From Streptomyces kebangsaanensis (GTDB lineage Bacteria; Actinomycetota; Actinomycetes; Streptomycetales; Streptomycetaceae): a DNA stretch of 33,402 bases. Both the position numbers and the translations under genes were made by a program. Location of the stretch: the NCBI RefSeq assembly GCF_001906585.1, contig NZ_JUJA01000160.1, forward strand, positions 177,089-210,490, written 5' to 3'. Positions 8,547 through 16,595 of this stretch are shown here, piece after piece (positions within the stretch are counted from its first letter, which is position 1; each line of letters starts with the position of its first letter). The notes beneath the pieces were generated by a model, which saw only the letters and a list, made by a program, of their open reading frames with translations, did not search any database and was not told the DNA's origin.

Positions 8547-8840
8547 TCAGGCGAGAACCCGGCGCTTCTGGGCCTCGAACTCCTCCTCGCTGAGCACCCC
8601 TTGGGCCTTGAGGTCGGCGAGTTGCTTCAGCTGGTCGATCTTGCCGGTCATGTCGTCGGCGTCCGGCTGCGGTGCCGCCGCCGCGGGAGGCGGGGCCTGC
8701 TGCTGCGCGAGTTGCTGTTCGTAGTCCTGCTGGGCCCACCGGCCCGCCTGCCGCCGCGAGACGCGGTTGGACACCGCGGTGGCCGTACCCGAAATCACCG
8801 CGGTGCGGGCGACGCCGCGCAGAAGTCCCGGCATGTTCAC
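8547..8840 (-). CDS. SHOCT-domain protein
   Basis: A 97-residue protein. The N-terminal 30 residues (MNMPGLLRGVARTAV...SNRVSRRQAG) are mildly amphipathic. The middle is Gln/Ala/Pro-rich (QQLAQQQAPPPAAAAPQ). The C-terminal 30 residues, KIDQLKQLADLKAQGVLS and on to EEEFEAQKRRVLA, are a classic SHOCT domain (short C-terminal domain), a helical hairpin thought to mediate oligomerisation or attachment to partners. The GTG start at 8840 is preceded by GGGAGATGA with good spacing; the ATG two codons later is an alternative. It lies 18 bases downstream of the DUF6325-like gene. In actinobacteria these two families often sit side by side. Confidence 0.88.
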   Translation of the reverse strand: MNMPGLLRGVARTAVISGTATAVSNRVSRRQAGRWAQQDYEQQLAQQQAPPPAAAAPQPDADDMTGKIDQLKQLADLKAQGVLSEEEFEAQKRRVLA

Positions 8841-8858
8841 TCATCTCCCTGCGCTTCT

Positions 8859-9323
8859 TCAGGCGGTCACGGGCCCACTCGGCGGCGGTGTCGTCACCTC
8901 GGTCGCGTCCAGGGACGCCAGCAGCGCGGGCACGGGAATGCGTCCGCTCGCCACCAGCTGGGCCCCGCCGCGCCTCAGCGCCCGGGCCAGCGGCGCGGCC
9001 CATGTGTTCTCGTACACCAGGACCGCCGCGGAGTTGCCGGGCTCCAGCGCGGCACCCGCGTCGTCCAGATCGCTCTGGTCCAGCAGCCCGGAGGAGGCCC
9101 CCTCGAACATCGTCAGGTCGATCTCGTCCCCGATCTCCCGCAGCTCCAGCGCCACGACCGACCCGTCGGCGTCCTTGCGGACGAAGGCGAGATCGATGAT
9201 CCGGATGATGCCGCGCTCGACCAGGTCGACGAGCAGGGGGAAGCCCTCTCCTGTCATGCGGTTGCCGGGGAACTCGACGATCAGGTAGTCGACGGGCCCC
9301 ATTTCCCGGAGGTCCTCGGTCAT
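8859..9323 (-). CDS. DUF6325 (DUF1269-like) family protein
   Basis: A 154-residue soluble protein starting MTEDLREMGPVDYLIVEFPGN. It has a ferredoxin-like strand/helix pattern with VDYLIVEFP, the segment GIIRIIDLAFVRKDADG, and a second strand set AVLVYENTWAAPLARALRRGGAQLV. This is the pattern of a widespread family of unknown function related to DUF1269 membrane-associated regulators. The ATG is preceded by GAGGAGTGGTC, a strong ribosome site. It heads a tight group with the SHOCT gene (18-base gap). The ABC transporter gene upstream ends 83 bases away. The role is not known; I infer a stress or envelope function only from its companions. Confidence 0.75.
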   Translation of the reverse strand: MTEDLREMGPVDYLIVEFPGNRMTGEGFPLLVDLVERGIIRIIDLAFVRKDADGSVVALELREIGDEIDLTMFEGASSGLLDQSDLDDAGAALEPGNSAAVLVYENTWAAPLARALRRGGAQLVASGRIPVPALLASLDATEVTTPPPSGPVTA

Positions 9324-9405
9324 GACCACTCCTCTGAGGCGGACGGCCCCTCCAGCCATTCCAGCACCCGGCCCCACGGCCCGCACTTCCGGCGGCGGCC
9401 GGACC

Positions 9406-11436
9406 TCATGACCGCGGGTCCGCGGCCGGGTGGCCCTGCTGGGCGGGCAGGGCCGCGGTCCGGCCGTCGACGCGGTACTGCTCGGCCTGGACGAGGTACA
9501 TGCGGCGGAAGAGGCCGGGGCCGTCCGCGTCCGGCCGCATCAGCTCGTCGAACGTGCCGTGTTCGGCGACGCGTCCGTGCTCGAGGACGTAGATCGTGTC
9601 GGCGTGGCGGACGCTGTGCAGGCGGTGGGTGATCAGGACGATCGTCCGGCCCTCGGCGGCCAGGCCCTGGATCCGGTCGAAGACGCGCTGTTCGGCCTCG
9701 GCGTCCAGGGCGCTGGTGGGTTCGTCGACGACGAGGATCCGCGCGTCGCGGTGGCGGGCGCGGGCGATGCCGAGGCGTTGCCACTGGCCGCCGGAGATCT
9801 GGTGGCCGCCCTTGTAGCCGCGGGCGAGCAGGGTGTCCCAGCCGCGGGGCAGGGAGGAGACGGTCTCGTCGGCGCCGGCGTACTCGGCGGCGGCGTGCAG
9901 CAGGTCGTCGTCGTACGGGGCCTCGGGGCGGCCGATCGCGACGTTGATACGGGCGGTGAAGGGCCAGCGGTAGAAGTCCTGGGTCACGACGGCGACGCGG
10001 TCGAAGAGGTCGGCGCGGTCGGCCTCGGCGGCGTCCACGCCGTCCCAGAGGACGCGGCCGGCGTCCGGGGCGTACAGGCCGCACAGGAGTTTGGCGAGCG
10101 TGCTCTTGCCGCTGCCGTTGTTGCCGACCAGGGCGACGACCTTGCCCGTGGGGATGGTGACGCTCACCTCCTCCAGGGCGGGGCGGCTGTCGGTTGTGCC
10201 CGGGTAGGTGAAGGTGACGTTCTCGAAGCGAACGGCGTCGACCCGCCGCGGCAGGGGGCGGCCGGTGTCCGGGATGAGGCGGCGGTCGGCCTCCTGGCAG
10301 AGCCGGCCGAGGTCGGCGACGAACAGGCTCTCCTCGTAGAGGTAGTTGAGCTGGACGACCAGGGCTTCGAGGTTGGCGGAGCCGGTGCGGATGGCGATGA
10401 CGGCGGTGCCGGCGACGGCGAGTCCCATGGCGCCGGTCCACAGCAGCACGCCGAGCACCCCGTACGTGGCGACGGTCGCGAGCCCCGTCCAGCCCGAGGC
10501 GATCAGACCGGTGCGGGCGGCCAGGGACGCCAGGCGGGTCTGTTCCCGCTCGCCGGTCTCGGCCATCGTGCGGAAGTGCCGGAGCAGGAACGGCCCGATG
10601 TTGTGCACCCGCACCTCGGGCGCTGCCTGGACGTCGATGAGCAGGCGCCCGAGCAGCTGGCCGGCCCGGGCGTGCTGGACCCAGGTGTGGAAGGAGACGT
10701 AGCGGCGGCGGGCGATGGTCAGCGCGCTCCAGGCGCTCGGCAGCGTCATCATCGCCAGCAGGGGCAGCAGCGCCGGGTGCAGCGCCGTCAGTACGCCGGC
10801 GGCGGCGACCAGCGCGATCGCGGCGGTGATCACCGACACACAGAACCTGATCATCCGCCGGGCGGACTCGGCGCCCCACTGGGCGGAGTCCAGCAGCTTG
10901 TGGAACTCCTCGTCCTCCACGGCGGCCAGCTCCACGCGGGCCACCCGCTCCAGGTACTCCTCGGTCGCCACCCGGAACACCTTCGGCTCCAGCCGGCCGG
11001 TACCGGCCGTGGAGACGGACTTCAGCAGCGCGCCGACGACGGCGGTGACGGCCACCGCGACGAGCGCGGGGGCCGCGGCGGTGAGGCGTTCGGTGGTCTC
11101 GCCGTGGCCCAGCAGCTGGACGAGCACCCGGTTGACCGCGACCAGGCCGACCGCCTGCGCGATGCCGCCGCCGGCCTCCGCCGCGGCGACCTGGAGCAGG
11201 GCCTGCCGGTCGGCACGGCGGGCCAGCCGGATCGTGGAGCCGATCAGCCGCGGCATCCGCAGGACCATGGCGCGCAGGCCGAGTTCCAGGAACGAGCCGT
11301 GGTGGTGGTTCCAGCCCATGTCGTAGCGGAGCGGGCCGCCGAAGAGCAGCCGCTCCGACTCCGAGACCTCCTGGGCGCCGGCCGCGTCCTTCACCGGCTC
11401 GGCGTCGTCCCCCGTGCGCTTCCCGCGTATCGTCAT
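9406..11436 (-). CDS. ABC exporter, fused permease and ATPase
   Basis: A 676-residue half-transporter. Residues 85-360 hold the membrane domain with helices at about 88-110, 120-140, 198-240 and 310-350. The ATPase domain follows: Walker A GNNGSGKST (438-446), Q-loop VVTQDFYR (Q486), signature SGGQWQR (548-554), Walker B ILVVDEPTSA (567-576) and switch histidine H604 in LITHR. It should work as a homodimer and export a substrate that cannot be named from sequence; the layout is like exporters of peptides or lipids without a peptidase domain. ATG start at 11436, with AGGG eight bases upstream. The N terminus before the membrane domain is about 50 residues and hydrophilic, containing HHH (44-46). 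Upstream reading in the same frame lacks coding character. Confidence 0.92.
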   Translation of the reverse strand: MTIRGKRTGDDAEPVKDAAGAQEVSESERLLFGGPLRYDMGWNHHHGSFLELGLRAMVLRMPRLIGSTIRLARRADRQALLQVAAAEAGGGIAQAVGLVAVNRVLVQLLGHGETTERLTAAAPALVAVAVTAVVGALLKSVSTAGTGRLEPKVFRVATEEYLERVARVELAAVEDEEFHKLLDSAQWGAESARRMIRFCVSVITAAIALVAAAGVLTALHPALLPLLAMMTLPSAWSALTIARRRYVSFHTWVQHARAGQLLGRLLIDVQAAPEVRVHNIGPFLLRHFRTMAETGEREQTRLASLAARTGLIASGWTGLATVATYGVLGVLLWTGAMGLAVAGTAVIAIRTGSANLEALVVQLNYLYEESLFVADLGRLCQEADRRLIPDTGRPLPRRVDAVRFENVTFTYPGTTDSRPALEEVSVTIPTGKVVALVGNNGSGKSTLAKLLCGLYAPDAGRVLWDGVDAAEADRADLFDRVAVVTQDFYRWPFTARINVAIGRPEAPYDDDLLHAAAEYAGADETVSSLPRGWDTLLARGYKGGHQISGGQWQRLGIARARHRDARILVVDEPTSALDAEAEQRVFDRIQGLAAEGRTIVLITHRLHSVRHADTIYVLEHGRVAEHGTFDELMRPDADGPGLFRRMYLVQAEQYRVDGRTAALPAQQGHPAADPRS

Positions 11437-11755
11437 CCGACCCTGCCCCCGCCGTCTCGAACGCCAGGTGAGCATCATCCGGCGTGACCACCCGGCGCGA
11501 CGCGTCCGGTACGCGACCGGAGGCGGCAGGTGGACGTGTGGTGGGGGCGTCGGGGTACGACCCGGGCATGAACGCGGCGGCGGGCCTCGGATGTGCGACC
11601 CCTCGTGTCGCCGCGCGCCCGCTCGTGCACCGATGAGGCACCGGCGGCGCGATCGTGCGGACACGACCGGCGACCGGGCCGTCCGTTTCCCTTCCGGCGG
11701 CGGCCCTACGTACTGTAGGGACCCGGCTCGCCATCCAACCGTCGACGGGGGACCC
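11437..11755. other. Divergent region between the ABC exporter and the small membrane protein
   Basis: A stretch of 319 bases without a gene. At 11704-11720 a palindrome reads CCCTAC, five bases, GTAGGG; it contains TACTGT, a possible -10 box, and lies 36 bases before the ATG at 11756. This could be an operator over the promoter of the small membrane protein gene. No other clear structure was seen. Confidence 0.35.
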
Positions 11756-12106
11756 ATGCAGCAAGCACACTGTCCGCAGCCCGGTGCCTCGTACGGCGGG
11801 GGCGGCAAGGGCGGTGGGAGCGCCGAGGACACCGGGGGCGGACTCGGGCCGACCGTCGCGCTGCTCGTCGTCAGCCTCACGGTCGCCGCCGTCGGGGTCT
11901 ACCTGCTGTGCGGTTTCGGGCTGCACAGCCTCAACCCGCGACCGCGCCTGTTCCACGCCGGCTTCGCCACCGCGGGGGTGATCGTCGCCACCGTGGCGGC
12001 CGGGGCGGCGGTGGGGAACCTGGCCTGGCTGCTGACGGCGTCCCGCAGGCGCACGGCCGCGGGCGGGACCCCCTCCGGCCCGGAGCGCGTCCCCGCCGAC
12101 GGGTGA
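11756..12106 (+). CDS. Small two-helix membrane protein of unknown function
   Basis: A 116-residue protein. Residues 1-30 are Gly/Ser-rich (YGGGGKGGGSAEDTGGG), followed by helix 1 (about 33-53, TVALLVVSLTVAAVGVYLLCGF), a short loop HSLNPRPRLFH and helix 2 (about 70-95). The tail is basic and then disordered. The ATG is preceded by GACGGGGGACCC. The gene is convergent with the sensor kinase gene, with 33 bases between them. I recognise no family. Codon use is normal for the genome, which supports a real gene. Confidence 0.65.
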   Translation: MQQAHCPQPGASYGGGGKGGGSAEDTGGGLGPTVALLVVSLTVAAVGVYLLCGFGLHSLNPRPRLFHAGFATAGVIVATVAAGAAVGNLAWLLTASRRRTAAGGTPSGPERVPADG

Positions 12107-12139
12107 GCCCCCGCGGAGAGCGGCGGTCCGGACGGCGGG

Positions 12140-13630
12140 TCAGTTCCCCTGGCCGGCGTCCCGGGCCGCTCCCCGCACCCCGCTCCCGGTCACCCCGCCC
12201 CCGCCCCCGTGCCGGCCCCGGTCCGTGCCGACCGTGAAGCCGATCACCGAGCCGCCGCCGGCGCGCCGGAAGGCGAACGGGGCGCCGCCGTGGGCCAGGG
12301 ACACCTCGCGCACGATGGACAGGCCGAGGCCGGAGCCGGGCAGGGAGCGGGCGTCGGCGGCCCGGTAGAAGCGGTCGAAGACGCGTATCAGGTCGTCCGC
12401 GGCGATGCCGGGCCCGCGGTCGAGGACCTCCACGCGGACCGTGCCGGGCCGGGCGGGACCGGCGACGGAGATCTCGATGGGCGCCGTGCCGTCCCGGTCG
12501 AACTTGACGGCGTTCTCCACGAGGTTGGAGACGGCCCGCTGGAGCATGCCCGGCCGGCCCTCGGTCGTCGTGTCGCCGCTCGCGCGGACCACGATGTCGC
12601 GTCCGCTGCGCCGGCGGGCCACTCCCGCGACGTCCTCGGCGATGTCGGTGAGGTCGATCCGCTGCGGCGGCTCGGTGTCGGACTGGCCGGCCGCGAGGTC
12701 GACCAGCTCGTTGACCAGGTCGGTGAGCTCGCGGGCCTCCTGGGTGAGGTCGGCGACCAGGTCCTCGCGGGTGGCGGGCGGCAGTTCGTCGATGCGGCGC
12801 AGCAGGGAGATGTTCGTCCGCAGGGAGGTCAGCGGCGTACGGAGCTCGTGGCCCGCGTCCTGGACCAGACGGCGCTGGTCCTCCTCGGACTGGGCGAGCC
12901 GGCCCAGCATGCGGTCGAAGGAGCGGCCGAGGCGGCCCACCTCGTCGTAGCCGGTGACGGGCACCTCGACGCCGAGCCGGCGGGTGCGGGCGACGTTCTC
13001 GGCGGCGGAGGTGAGGATCACCAGCCGGCGCGTGATGCGGCGGGCCAGCCACCAGCCGCACAGGCCGGCCGCGACCACCACGGCCCCCATCAGGATCAGC
13101 GTGCGCTGCTGCAGCGCCCGCAGCAGGTCCTCGGTGTCGCTGAACTCCTGGGCGACCTGCACGGCGCCCCGGCCGCCGCCCAGGGCGACGGTCGCGATGC
13201 GGTACACGTTGCCGGCGACGACGACGTCCTTGTCCTCGACGGTCCTCCCGGCCGCGGCGGCGGCCGCCGCGGCCCTGTCCCGGGCGGTGACGGGCAGTGC
13301 GGGGCTGCCGTGGTCGACGACCTTCCCGCCCGCGCCGAGCACCTGCACGTTGGTGCGGCTGGGCCGGACCAGCTCGTGGCCGGGCCGGGAGGAGGCGAAG
13401 TCCGCGGGGGTCAGGTCGTAGCGCCGTACCTCGTTCCGCACGTCCTGCACGACCTGCGTGAACACCGACTGCTGGTCGACCCGCACCAGACGGGCCGCGG
13501 AGTTGTACGACAGGATGCCGACGAGGATGGTGACGGCGGCGGTCACCACGGCGAACGTCACCGCGAACGTGGTCCGCAGCGACGACAGCCGGGGCCGCGG
13601 TCGCTCCAGCAGCCGCGCGAGGCGGCCCAC
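12140..13630 (-). CDS. Sensor histidine kinase, MprB-like
   Basis: A 496-residue membrane kinase. Helix 1 is at 20-42, an extracytoplasmic sensor domain at about 45-175, and helix 2 at 177-196. A HAMP linker spans about 197-250. The phosphoacceptor is H261 in DAGHELRTPLTSL. The ATP-binding domain has the N box NLVENAVKFD (369-378), G1 DRGPGIA (404-410) and G2 GSGLGLSIV (432-440). It should autophosphorylate and pass phosphate to the response regulator encoded just upstream. The GTG start follows the regulator's stop directly, with no gap, so the two are translationally linked. The C-terminal tail after about 470 is Gly-rich and probably disordered. A polyalanine run at 120-127 in the sensor domain is a local oddity. 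Confidence 0.93.
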   Translation of the reverse strand: MGRLARLLERPRPRLSSLRTTFAVTFAVVTAAVTILVGILSYNSAARLVRVDQQSVFTQVVQDVRNEVRRYDLTPADFASSRPGHELVRPSRTNVQVLGAGGKVVDHGSPALPVTARDRAAAAAAAAGRTVEDKDVVVAGNVYRIATVALGGGRGAVQVAQEFSDTEDLLRALQQRTLILMGAVVVAAGLCGWWLARRITRRLVILTSAAENVARTRRLGVEVPVTGYDEVGRLGRSFDRMLGRLAQSEEDQRRLVQDAGHELRTPLTSLRTNISLLRRIDELPPATREDLVADLTQEARELTDLVNELVDLAAGQSDTEPPQRIDLTDIAEDVAGVARRRSGRDIVVRASGDTTTEGRPGMLQRAVSNLVENAVKFDRDGTAPIEISVAGPARPGTVRVEVLDRGPGIAADDLIRVFDRFYRAADARSLPGSGLGLSIVREVSLAHGGAPFAFRRAGGGSVIGFTVGTDRGRHGGGGGVTGSGVRGAARDAGQGN

Positions 13631-14389
13631 TCAGTCCTCCCGCAGCACGTAACCCACGCCTCGGACGGTGTGGATCAGCTGCGGCGCGTCCGGCTCGTCG
13701 AGCTTGCGGCGCAGATAGCCGACGTACACGGCGAGGTTCTTGGAGCCGGGGCCGAAGTCGTAGCCCCAGATGCGGTCGTAGATGGTGGAGTGGTCCAGCA
13801 CGATCCCGGCGTTGCGGACCAGCAGCTCCAGCAGCTCGAACTCGGTGCGGGTCAGCTCCAGCTCCCGCGTGCCCCGCCACACCCGGCGGGCCTGCAGGTC
13901 CATGCGGATCCCGGCCGCCTCGATCTGCCGCTCGGGGGCCTGCGGCTCCTTCGCCGGTACGCCCCCGGAGGCGGAGACGGAGGCGCCGGTCGCCGTGCCG
14001 GGCGCGCCGCCGACGCCGACCGGGCTGGTGCGGCGCAGCAGGGCGCGCAGCCGGGCGAAGACCTCCTCGACGTCGAACGGCTTGACGACGTAGTCGTCGG
14101 CGCCGGCGTCCAGTCCGGCGATCCGGTCGGCGGTCTCCACCAGGGCGGTGAGCATGAGGATCGGCGTGCGGTCGCCCTCGGCGCGCAGCACGCGGCAGAC
14201 CTGGAGTCCGTCGATGCCCGGCATCATCACGTCGAGGAGGAGGATGTCCGGCGGGTTCCTGTGGGCCTGCGCGAGCGCCTCGACGCCGTCGGCGACCGCC
14301 GTCACCTCGTAGCCCTCCAGCGTCAGGGCACGCTCGAGGGCGTGGCGGATGGCGCGGTCGTCTTCGGCGAGCAGCACGGTCTGGGGCAC
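13631..14389 (-). CDS. OmpR/PhoB-type response regulator, MprA-like
   Basis: A 252-residue transcription factor. The receiver domain (2-120) has the acidic pocket E9-D10-D11, phosphoacceptor D53 in LLLDVMMPG, T81 and K103 in VVKPFD. A linker of about 50 residues rich in Gly/Ala/Pro is followed by a winged-helix DNA-binding domain with ELTRTEFELLELL and the C-terminal wing HTVRGVGYVLRED. It would be phosphorylated by the adjoining kinase and bind promoters as a dimer. The GTG at 14389 (VPQTVLLAEDD) is preferred because it gives the normal receiver N terminus. A longer frame back to 14500 adds about 37 residues without similarity to the family. The linker is longer than in typical OmpR proteins (about 10-20 residues), an oddity of this protein. 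Confidence 0.93.
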   Translation of the reverse strand: MPQTVLLAEDDRAIRHALERALTLEGYEVTAVADGVEALAQAHRNPPDILLLDVMMPGIDGLQVCRVLRAEGDRTPILMLTALVETADRIAGLDAGADDYVVKPFDVEEVFARLRALLRRTSPVGVGGAPGTATGASVSASGGVPAKEPQAPERQIEAAGIRMDLQARRVWRGTRELELTRTEFELLELLVRNAGIVLDHSTIYDRIWGYDFGPGSKNLAVYVGYLRRKLDEPDAPQLIHTVRGVGYVLRED

Positions 14390-14496
14390 CCGTCCAGTCT
14401 GCCAAGGCAACGAGGCCCCGGCCGGGGTGGGCGGAGGGACGATCACCCTTTTTACCCGCCTTTCACCGTCGGCCGGGGCCCGTTCAGCCGTGGGCG

Positions 14497-15165
14497 TCAC
14501 CCCCGCAGCGCGGCCAGCCGCTCCTCGAACGGCACCACCGTGAAACCGCCGTCCTTCCCGGACCCGTCCGCCCCGGACCCGTCTGTCCCGGACCCGTCCG
14601 TCCCGGACCCGTCCTGCTCGGCCCGCTCCGTCCCACGCCCCGCCGACAGCCCCGTCATCAGCGCCGCCAGCTCCCCCGCCGCCCGCTCGATCCGCTCGGG
14701 CAGCCCCTCGGCGCCCCAGTCCTCCGAGGCGGCGTAGACACCGGTCGGCACGACCACGGCCTTGAGATACGCGAAGAGCGGACGCAGGGCGTGGTCGAGG
14801 ACCAGGGAGTGGCGGGCGGTGCCGCCGGTCGCGGCGATCAGCACCGGCTTGCCGGCCAGGGCGTCCTGGTCCCGGACGCCGAGGACGTCGAAGAAGGACT
14901 TGAACAGCCCGCTGTACGACGCCGAGAACACCGGAGTGACGACGATCAGCCCGTCCGCCTCCGCCACCGCGTCCAGCGCGGACGCGAGGTCCGGCCCGGG
15001 GAAGCCGCTCGCGAAGTTGTGGGCGATCTCGACGGCGAGGTCGCGCAGCTCGACCACCCTTACGTCGGCCGGGGCGCGCCCGGCGGTCGCGGCCGCCAGC
15101 CGGTCGGCCAACAGCCGGGTGGAGGACGGGACGCTCAGTCCCGCCGAGACGACGACGAGCTTCAT
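14497..15165 (-). CDS. NADPH-dependent FMN reductase, CE1759 family
   Basis: A 222-residue flavodoxin-fold protein. The N terminus MKLVVVSAGLSVPSSTRLLADRL is the FMN-phosphate loop. PVFSASYSGLFKSFFDVLG (about 98-116) is the typical flavin/dimer segment, and ATGGTARHSLVLDHALRPLF follows. It should reduce FMN with NAD(P)H and feed it to the monooxygenase encoded upstream; the ATG overlaps that gene's stop by 4 bases (ATGA), so the two are coupled. The family normally ends near residue 180. Here a low-complexity insert of the DGSGT type (about 186-207) precedes a last segment FTVVPFEERLAALRG. The insert is encoded by a 15-bp tandem repeat. Confidence 0.88.
   Translation of the reverse strand: MKLVVVSAGLSVPSSTRLLADRLAAATAGRAPADVRVVELRDLAVEIAHNFASGFPGPDLASALDAVAEADGLIVVTPVFSASYSGLFKSFFDVLGVRDQDALAGKPVLIAATGGTARHSLVLDHALRPLFAYLKAVVVPTGVYAASEDWGAEGLPERIERAAGELAALMTGLSAGRGTERAEQDGSGTDGSGTDGSGADGSGKDGGFTVVPFEERLAALRG
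14554..14613 (-). repeat. 15-bp tandem repeat, four copies, coding Asp-Gly-Ser-Gly-Thr/Ala/Lys
   Basis: Four 15-base units share TCCCGGACCCGTC (one copy reads CCCCGGACCCGTC) and differ only in the first two or three bases. They lie in frame near the 3' end of the FMN reductase gene, so changes in copy number would lengthen or shorten a flexible linker by five residues at a time. Confidence 0.9.
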
Positions 15166-16262
15166 ACGGCGCTCACTCCTTCTTCGGCGCCCGCCCGGCC
15201 GGCGAGCAGGGACGCGTGGGTCGGCGCGTCCGGCACACCGGCCGGGCGCCCCTTGGCGAACTCCTCGCGCAGCACCGGCACGACCTCCTCGCCGAGCAGG
15301 TCGATCTGCTCCAGCACGGTCTTCAGCGGCAGCCCCGCGTGGTCGATCAGGAACAGCTGGCGCTGGTAGTCGCCGGCGTAGTCGCGGAAGGCCAGCGTCT
15401 TCTCGACGACCTGCTGCGGGGAGCCGACGGTCAGCGGCGTCTGGGCGGTGAACTCCTCCAGGGAGGGCCCGTGCCCGTAGACGGGGGCGACGTCGAAGTA
15501 CGGCCGGAACTCGCGCACCGCGTCCTGCGAGTTCTTCCGCATGAACACCTGGCCGCCGAGCCCGACGATCGCCTGCTCGGGCGTGCCGTGCCCGTAGTGG
15601 GCGTACCGGGCCCGGTACAGCTCGACCATCCGCTTGGTGTGGTCGGCCGGCCAGAAGATGTTGTTGTGGAAGAAGCCGTCGCCGTAGTAGGCGGCCTGCT
15701 CGGCGATCTCCGGGGAGCGGATGGAGCCGTGCCAGACGAACGGCGGTACGCCGTCCAGCGGGCGGGGCGTGGAGGTGAAGCCCTGCAGCGGCGTGCGGAA
15801 CTTGCCCTCCCAGTCGACGACGTCCTCGCGCCACAGCCGGTGCAGCAGGGCGTAGTTCTCGACGGCGAGGTTGATGCCCTGCCGGATGTCCTGCCCGAAC
15901 CAGGGGTAGACCGGCCCGGTGTTGCCGCGTCCCATCATCAGGTCCACCCGGCCGTCGGCCAGGTGCTGGAGCATCGCGAAGTCCTCGGCGATCTTCACCG
16001 GGTCGTTGGTGGTGATCAGCGTGGTGGAGGTGGACAGGATCAGCCGCTCGGTCCGGGCGGCTATGTACCCGAGCATGGTGGTCGGCGACGACGGCACGAA
16101 CGGCGGGTTGTGGTGCTCGCCGGTCGCGAAGACGTCCAGGCCGACCTCCTCGGCCTTCAGCGCGATGGCGACCATGGCCTTGATCCGCTCACGCTCGGTC
16201 GGCGTGCGGCCCGTGGTGGGGTCCGGCGTGACATCGCCGACGCTGAAGATCCCGAACTGCAT
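15162..16262 (-). CDS. Luciferase-like (LLM) flavin-dependent monooxygenase, CE1758 family
   Basis: A 366-residue TIM-barrel oxidoreductase. Diagnostic segments include MQFGIFSVGDVTPDPTTGRT, the GEHHNPPF loop (about 49-56), LILSTSTTLITTNDPVKIAEDFAML and LADGRVDLMMGRGNTGPVYPW (about 103-122). The CE1758 type is known to occur next to a CE1759-type FMN reductase, exactly as here, and uses FMNH2 to oxygenate an unknown substrate. The downstream reductase starts within the stop codon (ATGA). The ATG follows CTGGAGGATGAGCGACC, a ribosome site at slightly long spacing. A palindrome typical of MarR-type operators lies directly upstream and probably controls the operon. No MarR gene is adjacent inside this window. 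Confidence 0.92.
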   Translation of the reverse strand: MQFGIFSVGDVTPDPTTGRTPTERERIKAMVAIALKAEEVGLDVFATGEHHNPPFVPSSPTTMLGYIAARTERLILSTSTTLITTNDPVKIAEDFAMLQHLADGRVDLMMGRGNTGPVYPWFGQDIRQGINLAVENYALLHRLWREDVVDWEGKFRTPLQGFTSTPRPLDGVPPFVWHGSIRSPEIAEQAAYYGDGFFHNNIFWPADHTKRMVELYRARYAHYGHGTPEQAIVGLGGQVFMRKNSQDAVREFRPYFDVAPVYGHGPSLEEFTAQTPLTVGSPQQVVEKTLAFRDYAGDYQRQLFLIDHAGLPLKTVLEQIDLLGEEVVPVLREEFAKGRPAGVPDAPTHASLLAGRAGAEEGVSAV

Positions 16263-16283
16263 GGTCGCTCATCCTCCAGATTG

Positions 16284-16300
16284 TTGACGCTTCAACTATA
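16284..16300 (-). promoter_or_regulatory. Palindromic operator (MarR-type) overlapping a -10-like box
   Basis: On the minus strand the sequence reads TATAGTTGAAGCGTCAA. TTGAAGCGTCAA is a TTGA/TCAA palindrome of the kind bound by MarR-family repressors, and TATAGT is a plausible -10 hexamer overlapping its edge. It is 22 bases before the monooxygenase start. A repressor bound here would block transcription of the flavin operon. The -35 side shows no clear consensus. Confidence 0.6.
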
Positions 16301-16367
16301 CCCGGAGAACGACCCGCGTTCCGGAGGTATTCCGTCCGCCCACGACGACCGGAACGACGCCGACGAC

Positions 16368-16594
16368 AGGGCGTGTCGCGAAAGTTCCTCCCCCCGGCCC
16401 GGCGGCTGGGAGCCGCCTCCGGACACGGCTCCCCCGAGCTCTTCGAGCAGGGGGACCCCCAGCCGCGTCGTCGGGGTCGCGACGCTCTCCGCTGTCCAGA
16501 CGCTCTCCACTGCCCGAAGGGCGGGGGCGCCCCGGCACCGGACGCCGCGGGGCCCGCCCGCCGGGCGGACGGCGCCGCTTCCGCGACACGCCCT
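16368..16594. mobile_element. MITE-like element with 17-bp terminal inverted repeats
   Basis: AGGGCGTGTCGCGAAAG at 16368-16384 is repeated in inverted orientation at 16578-16594 with one mismatch. The 227-bp interval has no gene and contains several perfect hairpins: GGCGGCT/AGCCGCC at 16401-16417, CCGCCC/GGGCGG at 16554-16568, and the short dispersed repeat at 16429-16461. This is the structure of a non-autonomous miniature transposable element; no target duplication is evident. It lies 1 base after the MFS gene stop codon and upstream of the flavin operon, so it could also act as a terminator. I cannot name the parent transposon. Confidence 0.6.
16429..16461 (+). repeat. Short dispersed palindromic repeat, copy 1
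   Basis: The sequence begins CTCCCCCGAGCTCTTCGAGC and ends with AGGGGGACCCCCA. It shares its borders (CTCCCCC at one end, ...CCCCCA at the other, with an internal GAGCTCTTCGAGC hairpin) with copies at 21427-21463 and 24439-24473. It lies inside the MITE-like element. Confidence 0.6.
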
Positions 16595-16595
16595 T

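Noticed and set aside
14390..14500. Longer start for the response regulator
   Set aside because: The added 37 residues lack family similarity; the GTG at 14389 gives the normal receiver start.
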